From NCBI RefSeq assembly GCF_000226115.1, contig NC_016457.1:4836001-4900000 (forward strand): a DNA stretch of 64,000 bases, given 5' to 3'. Positions 23,148 through 35,381 of this stretch are shown here, piece after piece. The notes beneath the pieces are model-generated. The model did no database searches and was not told where the DNA came from. It saw only the letters and a program-made list of their open reading frames with translations. The DNA comes from Thermothielavioides terrestris NRRL 8126. Its lineage: Eukaryota > Ascomycota > Sordariomycetes > Sordariales > Chaetomiaceae. A program made the position numbers and the translations under genes. How positions within the stretch are numbered: the stretch's first letter is position 1; each line of letters opens with the position of its first letter.

Positions 23148-24061
23148 ATGCTTCGACCCGTCGTCCCCAGCCTTCGAGCCGTCCTCCGGGCAGCAGACCT
23201 CCTCTCCCTCCCCCACTCCCGCCATGGCGTCCCCCTGCCTCTGCCTCGGCCTCGGCCGCTTCGTCAGCCTCAAATACAACCGGTAGCCAACAGCTTCACG
23301 ACGTCGGCAGCCAACCGCAAAAAACAGATGCCCCCGCGCCCGGCCCCGCCGCCCGAGTCCGAGATCGAAGAGACCTTCATCAAAGGCAGCGGCCCAGGCG
23401 GCCAGAAGATCGTGCGCCAACCCCCCTCCACCGCCCCAACCTAACCCTCCGCCCCCCCCCGCCCGGCCGGACCTCCCGACTAAAACTCGAAACAACCAAA
23501 AAAACAATCCAGAACAAAACCAACTCGGCCGTGCAGCTCCGGCACATCCCGACCGGCATCGTAGTCAAGTCGCAGGCGACGCGCTCGCGCAGCCAGAACC
23601 GGGCGATCGCGCGCCAGCTGCTGGCCGCGCGGCTGGACGAGCTGGTCAACGGCGCGCAGAGCCGGACCGCGATCGTGTCCGAGGTGAAGCGCAAGCGGGC
23701 GGCGAGCCGGGCCAAGAAGAGCCGGCGCAAGTACCGGCGGCTGGCGGCGCTGGCGGAGGAGGCGAAGGAGAAGGAGGAAGAGGAAGATAATGAGGAGGAG
23801 GAGGAGGAGGAAGAGGAGGAAGAAGAAGATACTAAGGAGGAGGAGCGGGCGGAGGTGGGAAAGGAGCAGGAGGAGGGGAAACCAGAGTGGGTGAGGCAAG
23901 GGGATTTGGAAGCGAAGAGGGAAGGGGATATGGGAGGGGACATGGAAGGGGAGAAGAAAGCGGAGGGTGTGGGCGGGGTGAAGGAAACAGACGCCGGAAA
24001 GAATGGGAATAGGGGGAGCGATAAGGAGAGGAGGGAGAGCAACGAGAGAGGGGCGGACTGA
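23148..24061 (+). CDS. Mitochondrial class I release factor-like protein (GGQ domain)
   Basis: Short GGQ-domain protein related to yeast Rso55 and human mtRF-R (C12orf65), which release stalled peptides from mitochondrial ribosomes. Exons 23148-23411 and 23513-24061 (101 bp intron) give 270 residues. The catalytic GSGPGGQKI sits at the end of exon 1 (about residues 80-88); exon 2 continues with NKTNSAVQLRHIPTGIVVK and a basic helix with RSQNRAIAR and KRKRAASRAKKSRRKYRR, the usual ribosome-binding tail. The first 50 residues are Arg-rich and acid-poor, as for a mitochondrial targeting peptide. After about residue 175 the protein becomes an unusual Glu-rich then Lys/Glu/Gly-rich low-complexity tail of about 95 residues, not part of the family core. 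The neighbour on the other side of the promoter is the small SPT subunit gene. Confidence 0.85.
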
Positions 24062-24735
24062 GAGCAACGAGGGCAGAGACTAGAGGAGGAAGGGTGGACA
24101 GGTGGGGTACGTCGGATTGTCCGATCGGAGAGCAGGCGTGTTACACTCGATTAAGCACGAATATTGGCTCTGAGAAAGCGGTTGACACAATGCGATGCTT
24201 GCAAATAGACGGGTGTAGAAATGCAGCGGGCGCAACTCTACAATGTAACAGTATCAACGACAACACACGGGTTCTTGACTGGCGACAACCCTACCACAGT
24301 AAAACAAACGGGGATCCCTAACTGGAGACAGTCCGGCGCGAACACAAGACAGCATCACCGCAACGGCTCAGTCCGGCGAAACATGGGAAGGGGAAAAACA
24401 ATGTATCAAGCTCGGCCTACTTGTCCGCGCCACCCCACGCACTTGCCCGCCCGCCCCGGGAACAAAGACTGTCGTGCGTCAACATGTGCCAAACGGAGAA
24501 TGCAAGATGCCCACCAATCCCAGAGACCCGGGGCCAAACTTTTTGTAAGATATGAGACTCGTCCACGAGATACATGCGCGACGCCCGACTCTCTTCTGCG
24601 GCGGCGGCCGGCCCTGCTTCTCGACGATCCGGGAAGTTGCCCAAGTCCTGCGCTACTAAACGAAACAACACGGCGTAAGCCCCCAGCCACATCTAACTAC
24701 ACCGCCAACCGGATGGTGCTCACTTTAGAAGCACT
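24062..24735. other. Convergent 3' spacer
   Basis: About 670 bp between the stops of the release-factor-like gene and actin, probably mainly 3' UTR. No further gene is recognised. Confidence 0.6.
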
Positions 24736-26384
<1,649 letters not shown>

Positions 26385-27905
26385 TTTGATAGACTGAAAA
26401 GGTGCGAAATCAGAAAAATAGGAGAATTAGTTATTCAGCTCGTTGCGATCCCCGGATCGTGAGCGCGAGTCGTGATGGAGTCTGTTGCGGAGCACGCAGC
26501 AGAGTCGAAAGAAGGAGATGGTGGGTGTCGCGGCGCGAGGTTGGAAAGGGGAGGTGAATTTAAGGTCAGTGCTTGGGTTGGCGTGCGTTGTTGAGAGGGG
26601 GAAGGAAGGAAAGGCGGGCTGGGAAGCTCTGTGGGGCAGCAAGTGCGGCGGTGGGCGGTGTGGGTGTTGGTGGGGTTGACTGCGCAGGCAGAAGGTTTCA
26701 ATTGGTGAGAAGGAGGGATTCGCCTGCCCACAACAACCGGGGGTTGGCTCGCAGAATGGCCACAGCTTTCGTAACTTGCTGTGGCTGGGGTTCTGCTCAA
26801 CGTCGCTAACATCCTGGGACTGTGTGTTTCCTTGGATCCAGCAAAAAAAGCGCCTTTGTAGCTCTGACATGGCCAGCCGATCTTCGTGATGCAGAACCGC
26901 CATGCCCCACAGTGTTTGCCGCGCTGCGGAGGTACCTACCTGGTACCTACAACTATTGGGAGGTACCTTACATTCCCGGCACAGGCTGCCTCGCGTTGGA
27001 TGACAGCTGGAGACCAGCCAAAGCTGACATCGCCTCTTTCAACAAGTTTAACGAGTAACTACCGCGGGAGTGTCACCGGTCACTGGGACAAAGGCACGCG
27101 TGCCACTACCTGTCTTGCCAAGCAGGCATCTCCTTTACCCGCTGCTTTGGACGGGAGCCGCTTGGAGTGGCAAGGTCTACGTATGCTGCTCATGGTTGGA
27201 GATCCGAAACAGTATTCCAGACGAATACATCTAGATCTTATAGCGGCAGCCTGGACCCGGATGTTCCGCATGACGCCGTCCGTCGCAGCGGCGGCTTTCC
27301 ATGAGACCGGCGGTTTGGAGGCCAAGCTGCCTCCCAGCCCGAATAGCATGGGCTTACGCTGATCTAGGCAGTGAGATAGGGGCGGAGCTCCACTGCCTCG
27401 ATGGAGGCTCGGCCGATCCGAAGTCCCGTTGTCATCTCGCCAGAAGTACATCTGGCCTTGACATCCCGATACTCAGCTAGCCGTCGACTCGCTTCGCCCA
27501 AGACAACATGGGAAGGTTTGTGCGCGCTGTTGTGTGAGAGACGATGCCTCTCAATCAACGGATGATGCGAGGTCTCATGCCAATCGCGGCATCTCAGCCA
27601 GGCCCTGCAGGGCGCCAACAAGGAACAGAGTGGGGCAACTCCCGCTTTTTCTTCATGCTTGGATATGGAGGGGCAGCGCACAGACCAGATCGAGAGCAAG
27701 TAGTGTACAGAGGTAGTCATGATGGGATATTCGACCATTTCCCCTCCAAACGAAGGTCGGCCTTGCAATCTGCTACAAAGAGAAATGGTGGCACTATCAC
27801 TCAATTACTGTCCTTACTCTGTTTTTTCTCCAGTTTTGCTCCAGTAGCCGGTTGAGAGAGGTCCTTCACTCTTCATGTGAGATACGCGCTAGCCCGTTTG
27901 GGATA
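26385..27905. other. Upstream region of actin and FES1
   Basis: About 1.5 kb with no recognisable gene; it holds the promoter of actin (minus strand) at its left and of FES1 at its right. A cluster of GGTACCT motifs lies at 26931-26975, and a TAGTGTAC motif at about 27701. Confidence 0.55.
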
Positions 27906-27928
27906 GAACGTTCTTGAAAGTTCGCGAA
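27906..27928. promoter_or_regulatory. Heat-shock element, five perfect alternating units
   Basis: Five contiguous 5 bp units alternate exactly: GAA 27906-27908, TTC 27911-27913, GAA 27916-27918, TTC 27921-27923 and GAA 27926-27928. Three such units suffice for a consensus binding site of the heat-shock factor Hsf1. It lies 212 bp before the FES1 start codon. Further partial units (GAACTTTC near 27985) follow. Confidence 0.85.
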
Positions 27929-28139
27929 CACCAGGACGGAAACGTGTGAAACATTCAGTCGCGGCATCCAAACGTCGCGAATTGCGAACTTTCACAAACA
28001 CGGCCACGAAAACTGAGATTCTTTTTCTCGCTTGCCTCGTTCGCTTGCTCGAGAATATATACAAGTCGAGAAGTTCCGACGCCTGTCAGACGAGCCACAC
28101 TGCAGTGAACCCACTGCCATCGACAGCTCCTTCGCAACA

Positions 28140-28862
28140 ATGGACAAGAACCTTACCAACTTGCTTCGATGGAGCATCGAGCACTCCTCCCCGTCATCCC
28201 GCCCAGCCGCCAACGGCACCACAGCCGTGACCACCCCATCCACAGACAGCGGCAACGACAACGCCAACTCCACAACCGCCACCTCCCCGTCCCCGGCGGC
28301 AACAGCGAGTAACCTCAATCCGGAACTCCTATCGACCCTCTTCGGCGGGCCGTCCGAGGCGGAGCTGATGCGCGCCGCGATGGAGGTGATCACGGACGGG
28401 GAGGCGACGCTGGAGAACAAGCTCATCGCGTTCGACAACTTCGAGCAGCTGATCGAGTCGCTGGACAACGCCAACAACCTGGAGCCGCTGGCGCTGTGGA
28501 CGCCGCTGCTGGGGCTGCTGGCGCACGAGGAGGCGGAGCTGCGCCGCATGGCGGCGTGGTGCGTCGGCACGGCGGTGCAGAACAACGTGCGCTGCCAGGA
28601 GCGGCTGCTCGCCATGGGCGGCATCGCGCCGCTGGTCGGGCTGGCCACTCGCGAGTCCGAGAGCGCCGCCGTGCGCCGCAAGGCCGTCTACGCCCTCAGC
28701 TCGGCCGTCAGGAATTACCAGCCTGCCATGGACGCGGCCGCGGAGGAGTTGAGGAAAGGCGGGCTGGAGGTTGGGCAGGCGGGCAAGGTGGATGCGAGCA
28801 ATATGGATGCGGTGGATGAGCTTATTGCGTCGTTGAAGAGGAGGATTGGTGCGGAGGCGTAG
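28140..28862 (+). CDS. FES1: Hsp70 nucleotide exchange factor Fes1
   Basis: Cytosolic armadillo-type exchange factor that releases ADP from Hsp70 and helps misfolded proteins reach degradation. Intronless, 240 residues. It starts [16 protein letters not shown], the typical Fes1 N terminus; a start at 28032 upstream in the same frame would add 36 residues unlike the family, so 28140 was chosen. A Thr/Ser/Asn-rich linker (about residues 18-60) is followed by the helical repeat core, with [32 protein letters not shown] and [14 protein letters not shown], all family signatures. The perfect heat-shock element upstream fits the known Hsf1 control of FES1 in yeast. Shorter than yeast Fes1 (290), normal for filamentous fungi. 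Confidence 0.95.
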   Translation: MDKNLTNLLRWSIEHSSPSSRPAANGTTAVTTPSTDSGNDNANSTTATSPSPAATASNLNPELLSTLFGGPSEAELMRAAMEVITDGEATLENKLIAFDNFEQLIESLDNANNLEPLALWTPLLGLLAHEEAELRRMAAWCVGTAVQNNVRCQERLLAMGGIAPLVGLATRESESAAVRRKAVYALSSAVRNYQPAMDAAAEELRKGGLEVGQAGKVDASNMDAVDELIASLKRRIGAEA

Positions 28863-29180
28863 AGGAATCTTTGCATTCACAAGCTACTGGGAACAAAACT
28901 GGGTGCTTCAGTGGTGGGATGGAGCCGGCTTTTTTCGTTTCCTCTGCATTGGCGGCGTTTCGGGCTGGGTTCCGGCATTTAGACTTGATTTTTGGGTCGA
29001 GGGTCGGATCGGGTTTCTACCACAACAGGACATACAACAACCGGGTTATAGATGGGTAGGACAGAAGCAAAAAAAAAGGTCGTCTTTCTTCTGCAGCGAC
29101 GCACGCTCCCCCTTGATGTTACAAGTATACACAAATGGTATTGTACACTACATGCCATCCCCCTGCCCTGTATGCCCGCT
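28863..29180. other. Convergent 3' spacer
   Basis: About 320 bp between FES1 and the minus-strand uL5m gene. Contains a TGTACACTAC motif near 29143. Nothing else is seen. Confidence 0.6.
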
Positions 29181-30475
29181 TTAGTCCCTGATCTCGCCGT
29201 AGAAGGGCACGCCGAACGCCTGCAGCAGCAGCCGCGCCTGCCTGTCCGAGGTCGCTGTCGTCTTCACGAACACCCTGCAGCCGGGCACCTTCGTGGGCGG
29301 GTACAGCTGCGACGGTTCGTTAGCCAGAAACTTTGCGCTCTGCTGGCTTATGCCGGTGGTGGGACATGTCCGCCACTCACCCAGTAGTTCACCTCAATCT
29401 CCGGGAAAAGCTTGATCTCCTCCGGCCCGAAACCCCACGCGAGGTTACCGGAGCCGTCACCCGTCGTCGCTGATTCCGTGTCAGCGGAGACCCGCCCCAA
29501 AGACACAAAACAAAAGAGCAGCTTTTGTTTCCACGGCCGAGCTAAACTCACCCCGAATCCCTTGGAAGTCCTTGATCCTCGGAAACACCAAGTTGACGCA
29601 GCGGTCCAGCCACTCGTAGGCGTCATTGCCGTAGATGGTGGTCTTGACGCCGGCCTTCAGGCCGGCGCGGATGCCCCACTGGACGACGTTGCTGCGCGTC
29701 TTGGTGATCTCGGGCGTGGTGCCGGTCAGCGCCAGCAACACGCTGCGCGCGACCAGCAGCGCCTCCGGGTCCTTGATGGCCGCCGGCACGTAGCTGGCAA
29801 TCGTGATCTCCTTGAGGGCCGGTATGTTGGTGAAATTGATGTCGCGCTCGAGCAGCGGCAGCACCGGGTGGCCGCGGGGCCCGCGCAGCGCGCGGTTCTT
29901 GTGGTACGGCGACGAGTCGTCCCAGCTGCGGAGGCGCTCCGGCGTCGGCTTCGGCGGCGTGCCGGGCGGCACGTGCTTGTAGGTCAGCGTCATGATGTCC
30001 GGCGCGATAGTCGAGTGGTAGGTCTGCTTCAGCCGCGGCAGGTTGAAGGGCCCCGGGACGAAGTCGCGCGCCCTCGGGTCCGACGAGGGCGGGGATTGTA
30101 TCGGGTGCAGAGGACCGCGGTTGTACTTGGGAGGGTGGTACTGGTATCTAAGACGGACGACGGGGGAGGGAGAGGTCTGGGGTTAGCGGCGGCCGACAGC
30201 GAGGGTTGGTGTATGTCGCAGTTGTTTTACCTCGAGCCTGGAAGTTGAATTTTCCTGTCCTTGGCACGCTTCCACGGCCTAAACTCTTTCTTCTCTTCCT
30301 CGCTCAACTCCGGCGCCGCGAGCGCCGTCTGCTCGAGGTCGGCAAGTTCTGGTGCCGCCTGTTCGAACGCTTGTGGCGAGGGGGCTCGTATTGACCGGCG
30401 CTGGTGTCCCTGGCGTGATAATTGGGACAGTAGGAGGCTGCGAGCCGGCCTCGGCAATCCGCGGAGGCGCGCCAT
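29181..30475 (-). CDS. MRPL7: Mitochondrial large-subunit ribosomal protein uL5m
   Basis: Component of the central protuberance of the mitochondrial 54S subunit. Minus-strand exons 30475-30231, 30147-29552, 29469-29381 and 29306-29181, with introns of 83, 82 and 74 bp, give 351 residues; all junctions keep frame. A basic, Ser-rich leader (MARLRGLPRPARSLLLSQLS) fits mitochondrial import. The L5 N-terminal domain is seen in PALKEITIASYVPAAIKDPE, and the C-terminal domain in GSGNLAWGFGPEEIKLFPEI and GCRVFVKTTATSDRQARLLL, ending FYGEIRD. Length agrees with fungal homologues. The upstream gene LSG1 lies on the same strand, with 346 bp between. Confidence 0.92.
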
Positions 30476-30821
30476 GGCTGATATGCGCGGCCTAGACTAA
30501 AGAGAGCGGTGACACGCGGAACTTCGGCCAAAGCTTCGAGGAGACGGTTGACTCGCAATTGGAAAATTTCCCAGTCAGCGCCGCCCACACCACAAAGTGA
30601 GGGTTAGGGTTATACGTGTCGGTCTGCCCCCTATTCTCTGCGCCAACGCCTCTCCGTCCTCTATATCCGTCAAGCTCAATTGTGAAGGAAAGTCCGTCAT
30701 CTACTGTGTAAATTGATGCCCTCTTATTTGAGAACGCCCACCAGATAGATCCCCACAAGCGAACAGCCGCGCTTTAGTGGGACACCCCGGACCGTACTTA
30801 ACTCTATCCACAATCACCAGC
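30476..30821. other. Spacer between uL5m and LSG1
   Basis: About 350 bp: promoter of uL5m (minus strand) and 3' UTR of LSG1. A short GAGGGTTAGGGTTAT stretch near 30599 resembles one and a half telomere repeats. Confidence 0.6.
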
Positions 30822-32827
30822 TCAGTCGTCCTCATCAGCCCTGTTCCCCCTGTTCTTCCGTTTCCCCTTCTGCCCGCCCTTGAAGTGCTTCTTCCCCGAC
30901 GCCATCTGCACGTCCCTGGGATCGATGCCCTTCTCCAGCGCAATCATAGTGCGCAGCTTGCGCCCGCTCAGCTGCTTGCCCGCTGCTGCCGCCGCCTGGC
31001 CCTGCTGCGAGTACTTGTAGTTGAACGGCATCGACAGGTGGCCAGCGCTACCCTGGCCGGCCTTGAAGAAAGCCTTGTCGATCTTCTCGGACTTGGATCC
31101 GCGCGGGAGGGAAGGCATGTCGGACAGCGCCGAGGCCGTGTCGTCGCCTTCGAGAGACAGCTCCTCCATCGCTGCCGCGATCGCGGCCCGCCTCTTGGCG
31201 GGAAGCTGTGAGATGTCGTAGAGCTCGCGGTTGAACTCTTTGGGATCGGCGGTGCCCGGCGGCGGCTCGACATAAAGCAGCTTGCCGTTGACGTAATCCT
31301 TGAGGATGTACCGCGCGGCTCGCGACTGGTCTGGTTGACCCAGACCTTGCGTCATGAAGCCTCTCCGACGGGCATAGGCGGTGAGCAGCTCCTCGCCGGT
31401 CGGAATTCCGGTGCCGCCTTCCTCGAGAGGGCGGGTGCGTATTTGGATGCCGTAGATCGCCTCCAGGAAGGCCTGCGGAATCCGGCGAGCTACGAGGGCG
31501 GCAGGCCCGCTGTACTCGCGCAGCTGGTCGATGGGGAGCACGCCGTTGCAAACCAGCTCTGCCTTGGTGCTGGCAAAGTTGGGAAACACGAGACCCGGGC
31601 AATCGCACAGGATGACCTTGTCGCTGAGATGGATCGTCTGGAAGTGCTTCGTTTTGCCTGGAGTCGACGAGACCGACACCTTCTTGGCCCCGATGAGCGC
31701 GTTGATGGTCGACGACTTTCCGACGTTGGGATAACCGACCAAACCGACCTGCAGTTTCCGATCGGGCGCTATTCCAGAGTCAGCACTGATGGGTTCGCTG
31801 AGTCGAGGACAGGCCAGTACCTACCAGCATCTTTCGGCGCGTACTGGAGCAGCATGCTTTCCAGCTCATCCACCGTCAAAATCCTCGTGTCTGCCTCCCC
31901 ATCGTCTTCCGGCTGTTCGGGACTTTCCTCTGCGGAATCGTCCTCACTCTCGTCATCCGACCCATCTTGTTTCAAAGGCGCACTGCCCCCGCTCGGACCG
32001 GCTCCTTCGCTCTCCGTCTCACTCTCCCTTTCGTCGGATCCCTGGGCCTCGAGCATTTCCTTGGCCAGATGGGCAGAGAAGAATCGGTACGCGATACCGG
32101 CGCCCTTGAGGTAGTTCGCCCATGCTTTCCGCTGCTTGTAGGTCATCATATCGGCCTTGTTGATGAGCAGTAGGTTCTGCTTCTTCGGATCGACGTCCTT
32201 CACGTAAGCCTCGAGATCCTCGCACCGGAACATCAGCGGGTTCCTGGCGTCGACGATCTGCACCACCACGTCGGACCGCTCAATAACCCGCCAGAGCTGC
32301 CTCCACACCTCGAGATTCCGCTCGAACGGCGTCATCAGCAGGTCGTGCGTCTCCTGAAGCTCGGCCAGGCCCTTGCGCCACTCCAAGAAGCTGTCGCGCT
32401 CGAGGCGGTCGAGTTCCTCGGGCGTCGTCGACGCGTCCCAGTGCGGCCTCCTCGGCACCGTGAGACGGGCCTTGTGCTCCCTCTGCTTTCCCAGCACGGC
32501 CCGCTCCTCAGCGGCCGAGAGGAGGTACGGATTGCGCTGGTCGGTGTGGATGATCTTGACGTTGTTCATCTTCTCGGCCGTGAAGTCGGTGCCGGCGAGC
32601 TCGGCGGTGGCCAGGAACTCGTCCAGGGCGCCCTGCTCGGTGACGGAGCGCATCTTGACCCATGCTGCCTCCTCGCGGTCGTTGGTGATGTACTCCTGGC
32701 CAGTCGAGTGGTCGATGCGCGTGACTGCTGATACTCGTTTCCGGTCGCTGCCCTTGCCCTTGCCAAACCGGTCCTTCATCAGCTGGTTGCCGAGGCCAAC
32801 CGACTTCTTGGACTTGGGGAGCCCCAT
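30822..32827 (-). CDS. LSG1: Large-subunit GTPase Lsg1 (60S maturation)
   Basis: Cytoplasmic circularly permuted GTPase that releases the export adaptor Nmd3 from pre-60S subunits. Minus-strand exons 32827-31825 and 31768-30822 (56 bp intron) give 649 residues. The G motifs come in the permuted order of the YlqF/YawG family: VDARNP at about 192-197, NKAD at 223-226, GYPNVGKSS at 346-354 and DCPG at 390-393. An acidic Ser/Glu insertion (about residues 255-315) lies between NKAD and the P loop. The C terminus is basic (KKHFKGGQKGKRKNR). I chose the ATG at 32827 (MGLPKSKKSVGLGNQ) because homologues begin at this point. An open frame runs 19 codons further upstream to a non-ATG, and an upstream exon at about 32986 could extend it. 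LTV1 is divergent, 659 bp away. Confidence 0.94.
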
Positions 32828-33486
32828 CCTGGCGGCGCGGTCTTTCCAGCTTGGCTGGGAAGACTCGGGAGGACGTTGTGGCACTGATTTTCAGTGCTCG
32901 ATGTTCAGGTCGAAAACCAGCAGCAACTACCTGAGTTGCTGTTAACCAAAGCGGGGTGCGGGCTGTACGGAATACACAGTTGCGACATTCTGCTGATAAA
33001 TGGAGGGGCAAATTTGCGGCCGTAATTGACGGTTTCGCGGGGGATCCATATTCATCATTACGCCCCGTTCTTACATCGCTCACCAATGAGACTAGCATGA
33101 ATAAACAGGCAAATTCATGGGCATATTCGAACCTTGCAAACGTCTTGTTGTTGTCATCACTTGAGAGCAAAAACCAGGTAGCGTAATATATCGGCAACTC
33201 CCCAACTCCTGTCCGGACTGCGGGAGCCACCAACTGCGACCTCGTGCTGCCTCGACCTCTTATGCTGCGGAAAGTTACAAGCAATGTTCCGTACCACAGT
33301 GCCTTGGCCGCTATCGATAAGATAAGCCCGCAGTGACCCCACCAAAAATTTCCCTGTGTGCACTGATTTACCCACAGCTCAGGCAGGGTCTCGACTACGC
33401 AGCGCCGCACGACTGCCCGCCTCGACCTCACGGTTCCCAACATACCTTACCCTTGAAGCTGTTCTGCCCCGTGAGCTGTGGCCAAG
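32828..33486. promoter_or_regulatory. Shared divergent promoter region of LSG1 and LTV1
   Basis: 659 bp between start codons. A compact GATA cluster lies at 33311-33326: one core on the minus strand (33312-33315) and two on the plus strand (33316-33319, 33321-33324). It also contains a GTACGGAATAC motif near 32966. The shared role is inference from gene order. Confidence 0.55.
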
Positions 33487-34826
33487 ATGCCGAAAGGAAA
33501 GTGGATGTACGTATAGGCCAAGTCATTTCCTCCGTAAATACACCAAGTAGCTGACCCCCCTCAAGCGACAAGAAGACGGCGACGCACTTCACGCTGGTGC
33601 ACCGCCCTCAAAATGACCCCCTCATACACGACGAGTCGGCGCCAGCCATGGTGCTCAACCCGACCCAGCGGGCCAACAAATCGAAAGGTAAAAGCTTGAG
33701 CGACCTGGCCTCCGAGCTCGGCTCCGACGCCCTCAGCGTGCGCGACAACGAGGGCGAGGCGGCCAACTACGGCATCTACTACGACGACACCGAGTACGAC
33801 TACATGCAGCATCTGCGGGATTTGGGGCAGGGGTCAGGCGAGGTCGTCTTCGTCGAGGCCAACCCGATCGGCAACAACAAAAAGAGCAAGGGCAAGGGCA
33901 AGCAGAAGCAGCCCTCGCTGGAGGACGCGCTGCGCAAGCTCGACCTGCAGAACCAGTCCGAGGACCTGCTCGACGGCGACATTCTGCCCAACAAGAACCT
34001 GCAGCGGCTCACCTACCAGGCGCAGCAGGACGTGCCCGACGCGATCGCGGGGTTCCAGCCGGACATGGACCCGCGCCTGCGCGAGGTGCTCGAGGCGCTC
34101 GAGGACGACGCCTACGTGGACGACGACGGCGGCGACGACATCTTCCAGGAGTTGGTGAAGGACGCGCACGAGCTGAACGAGGACGAGTTCGAGGAGTCGT
34201 ACGACGACTTCCAGGATGACGACGGCTGGGAGTCGGACCGCACCGTGAAGGCGACGGGGGAACAACAGCCCAGGGGTGACGACAAAGAAGTGGTGCCGCA
34301 GCTCACGGATGCCAGCGAGGCAAAACCAGGGGAGGGCGCGTCGGACGACTGGATGGAGGAGTTCAAGAAGTTCAAGAGCGACCAGAAGGCGGGAAAGAAG
34401 CCGCGGGCGGCGGCGGCGGCGGCACCGTCGGAGATTCAATCATCAATATGGACGACCACGACGAACGGCGGGCGCAGGAAGGCGAGGAAAGGGGCCATGA
34501 CGAACCCGTCGACATACTCCATGACGTCGTCCTCGCTGGCCAGGACAGAGCAGCTGAGCATCCTGGACGCGCGGTTCGAGAAGCTCGAGGAGGAGTACAA
34601 CGCCGACATGGACGATCTGGGGTCGGTGTCGGCCGTGTCGACCATGTCGACGGTGCAGGGACCGACACGGCAGGATTTCGACGGCATGCTGGACGAGTTC
34701 CTGAACGACTACTCGATGCACGGCAAGAAGCGGGTGAAGAAGGGCAAGTGGAAGAACGGGTCGGAGCAGTTTGACGAGATCAGGAAAGCACTGGGGCCGC
34801 CGATCATTCCGTCGAAGTACCGGTAG
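33487..34826 (+). CDS. LTV1: 40S ribosome maturation factor Ltv1
   Basis: Assembly factor of the small ribosomal subunit; sits on the head of pre-40S with Enp1 and Rps3 and must leave after phosphorylation by Hrr25 for maturation. Exon 1 is 20 nt (33487-33506), encoding MPKGKW plus part of Ile; exon 2 is 33566-34826 (59 bp intron). 426 residues. The spliced N terminus [20 protein letters not shown] matches the family exactly and justifies the tiny first exon. Then come [12 protein letters not shown], a lysine-rich stretch ([11 protein letters not shown]), long acidic segments ([14 protein letters not shown] and [14 protein letters not shown]) and a C-terminal [21 protein letters not shown] run of Ala and Thr near residue 290 is low complexity. 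Divergent from LSG1, the equivalent late factor of the large subunit. Confidence 0.94.
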
Positions 34827-35117
34827 GTAGGGTGAGAGATGAAATAAGAAAGATATGAATAATGACCGATTTTCAACCGCTTGACTCTGTGAGCCACCTC
34901 TATGTCGTATATCATCTAACAACACTGCCTGCCCCTAGGCCTGGCAGTTGGCTGTTGCAAAAGCGTATGGGCAGCTACTCGCGTAGCTGTACCGAACTGA
35001 TAGAGCCCCCAGAAACCCACGAAACCCCCAGAGCCCGAACATCACACAGCGGCGCGAATTGCACGATCGGTGTGGCGAGTAAACGTATCTACTCTGAGGT
35101 CCGGCGTGTGCAGCGGA

Positions 35118-35200
35118 ACTGTGCGGTGGGAATTGAACCCACAACCTGCTGGGAGGCAGACGACAGCGTGTTACGGTAGGCAACTGAGCCAACCATCCCA
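35118..35200 (-). other. tRNA-like sequence with Pol III A and B boxes, probably decayed
   Basis: On the minus strand TGGCTCAGTTG matches the A box and GGGTTCAATTCC the B box of tRNA genes. The B box lies in a perfect 5 bp T arm (GTGGG/CCCAC, 7-base loop). Between them CTGC-CTCCCA-GCAG could be an anticodon-like hairpin, but the loop has six bases. No 7 bp acceptor stem can be formed with the flanks, and the D stem has a mismatch. I read it as a tRNA relic or the head of a SINE rather than a working tRNA. Confidence 0.5.
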
Positions 35201-35240
35201 AATGTTGGAATTCCGGGCCAGCAAAGGAAACCAATAGAGG

Positions 35241-35264
35241 GCCTGCCTGCCTGCCTGCCTGCCT
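35241..35264. repeat. (GCCT)6 microsatellite
   Basis: Six perfect tetranucleotide units in the 3' spacer of the aminotransferase gene. Confidence 0.85.
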
Positions 35265-35381
35265 GAGCCCAGACCCTCCAATGACCACCCTCTCATCCCA
35301 TCTCCAGCACTCAACCGGCCCGGCACTTCCCAGAAACATTTACAAGACAGCGGAACCAAGACAAGTAAAAACACACAAAAA

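Larger units (their letters stand above)
34827..35381. other. Convergent 3' spacer with tRNA-like sequence
   Basis: About 550 bp between LTV1 and the aminotransferase gene. Contains the tRNA-like segment at 35118-35200 and a (GCCT)6 tract at 35241-35264. Otherwise 3' UTR. Confidence 0.6.

Noticed and set aside
32884..32986. Upstream non-ATG extension and possible extra first exon of LSG1
   Set aside because: Homologues begin at the MGLPKS-type start; the extension starts with GTG, and the putative exon at 32986 lacks family resemblance. Kept only as a note.
34443..34925. Minus-strand frames opposite LTV1
   Set aside because: Antisense shadows without domains.
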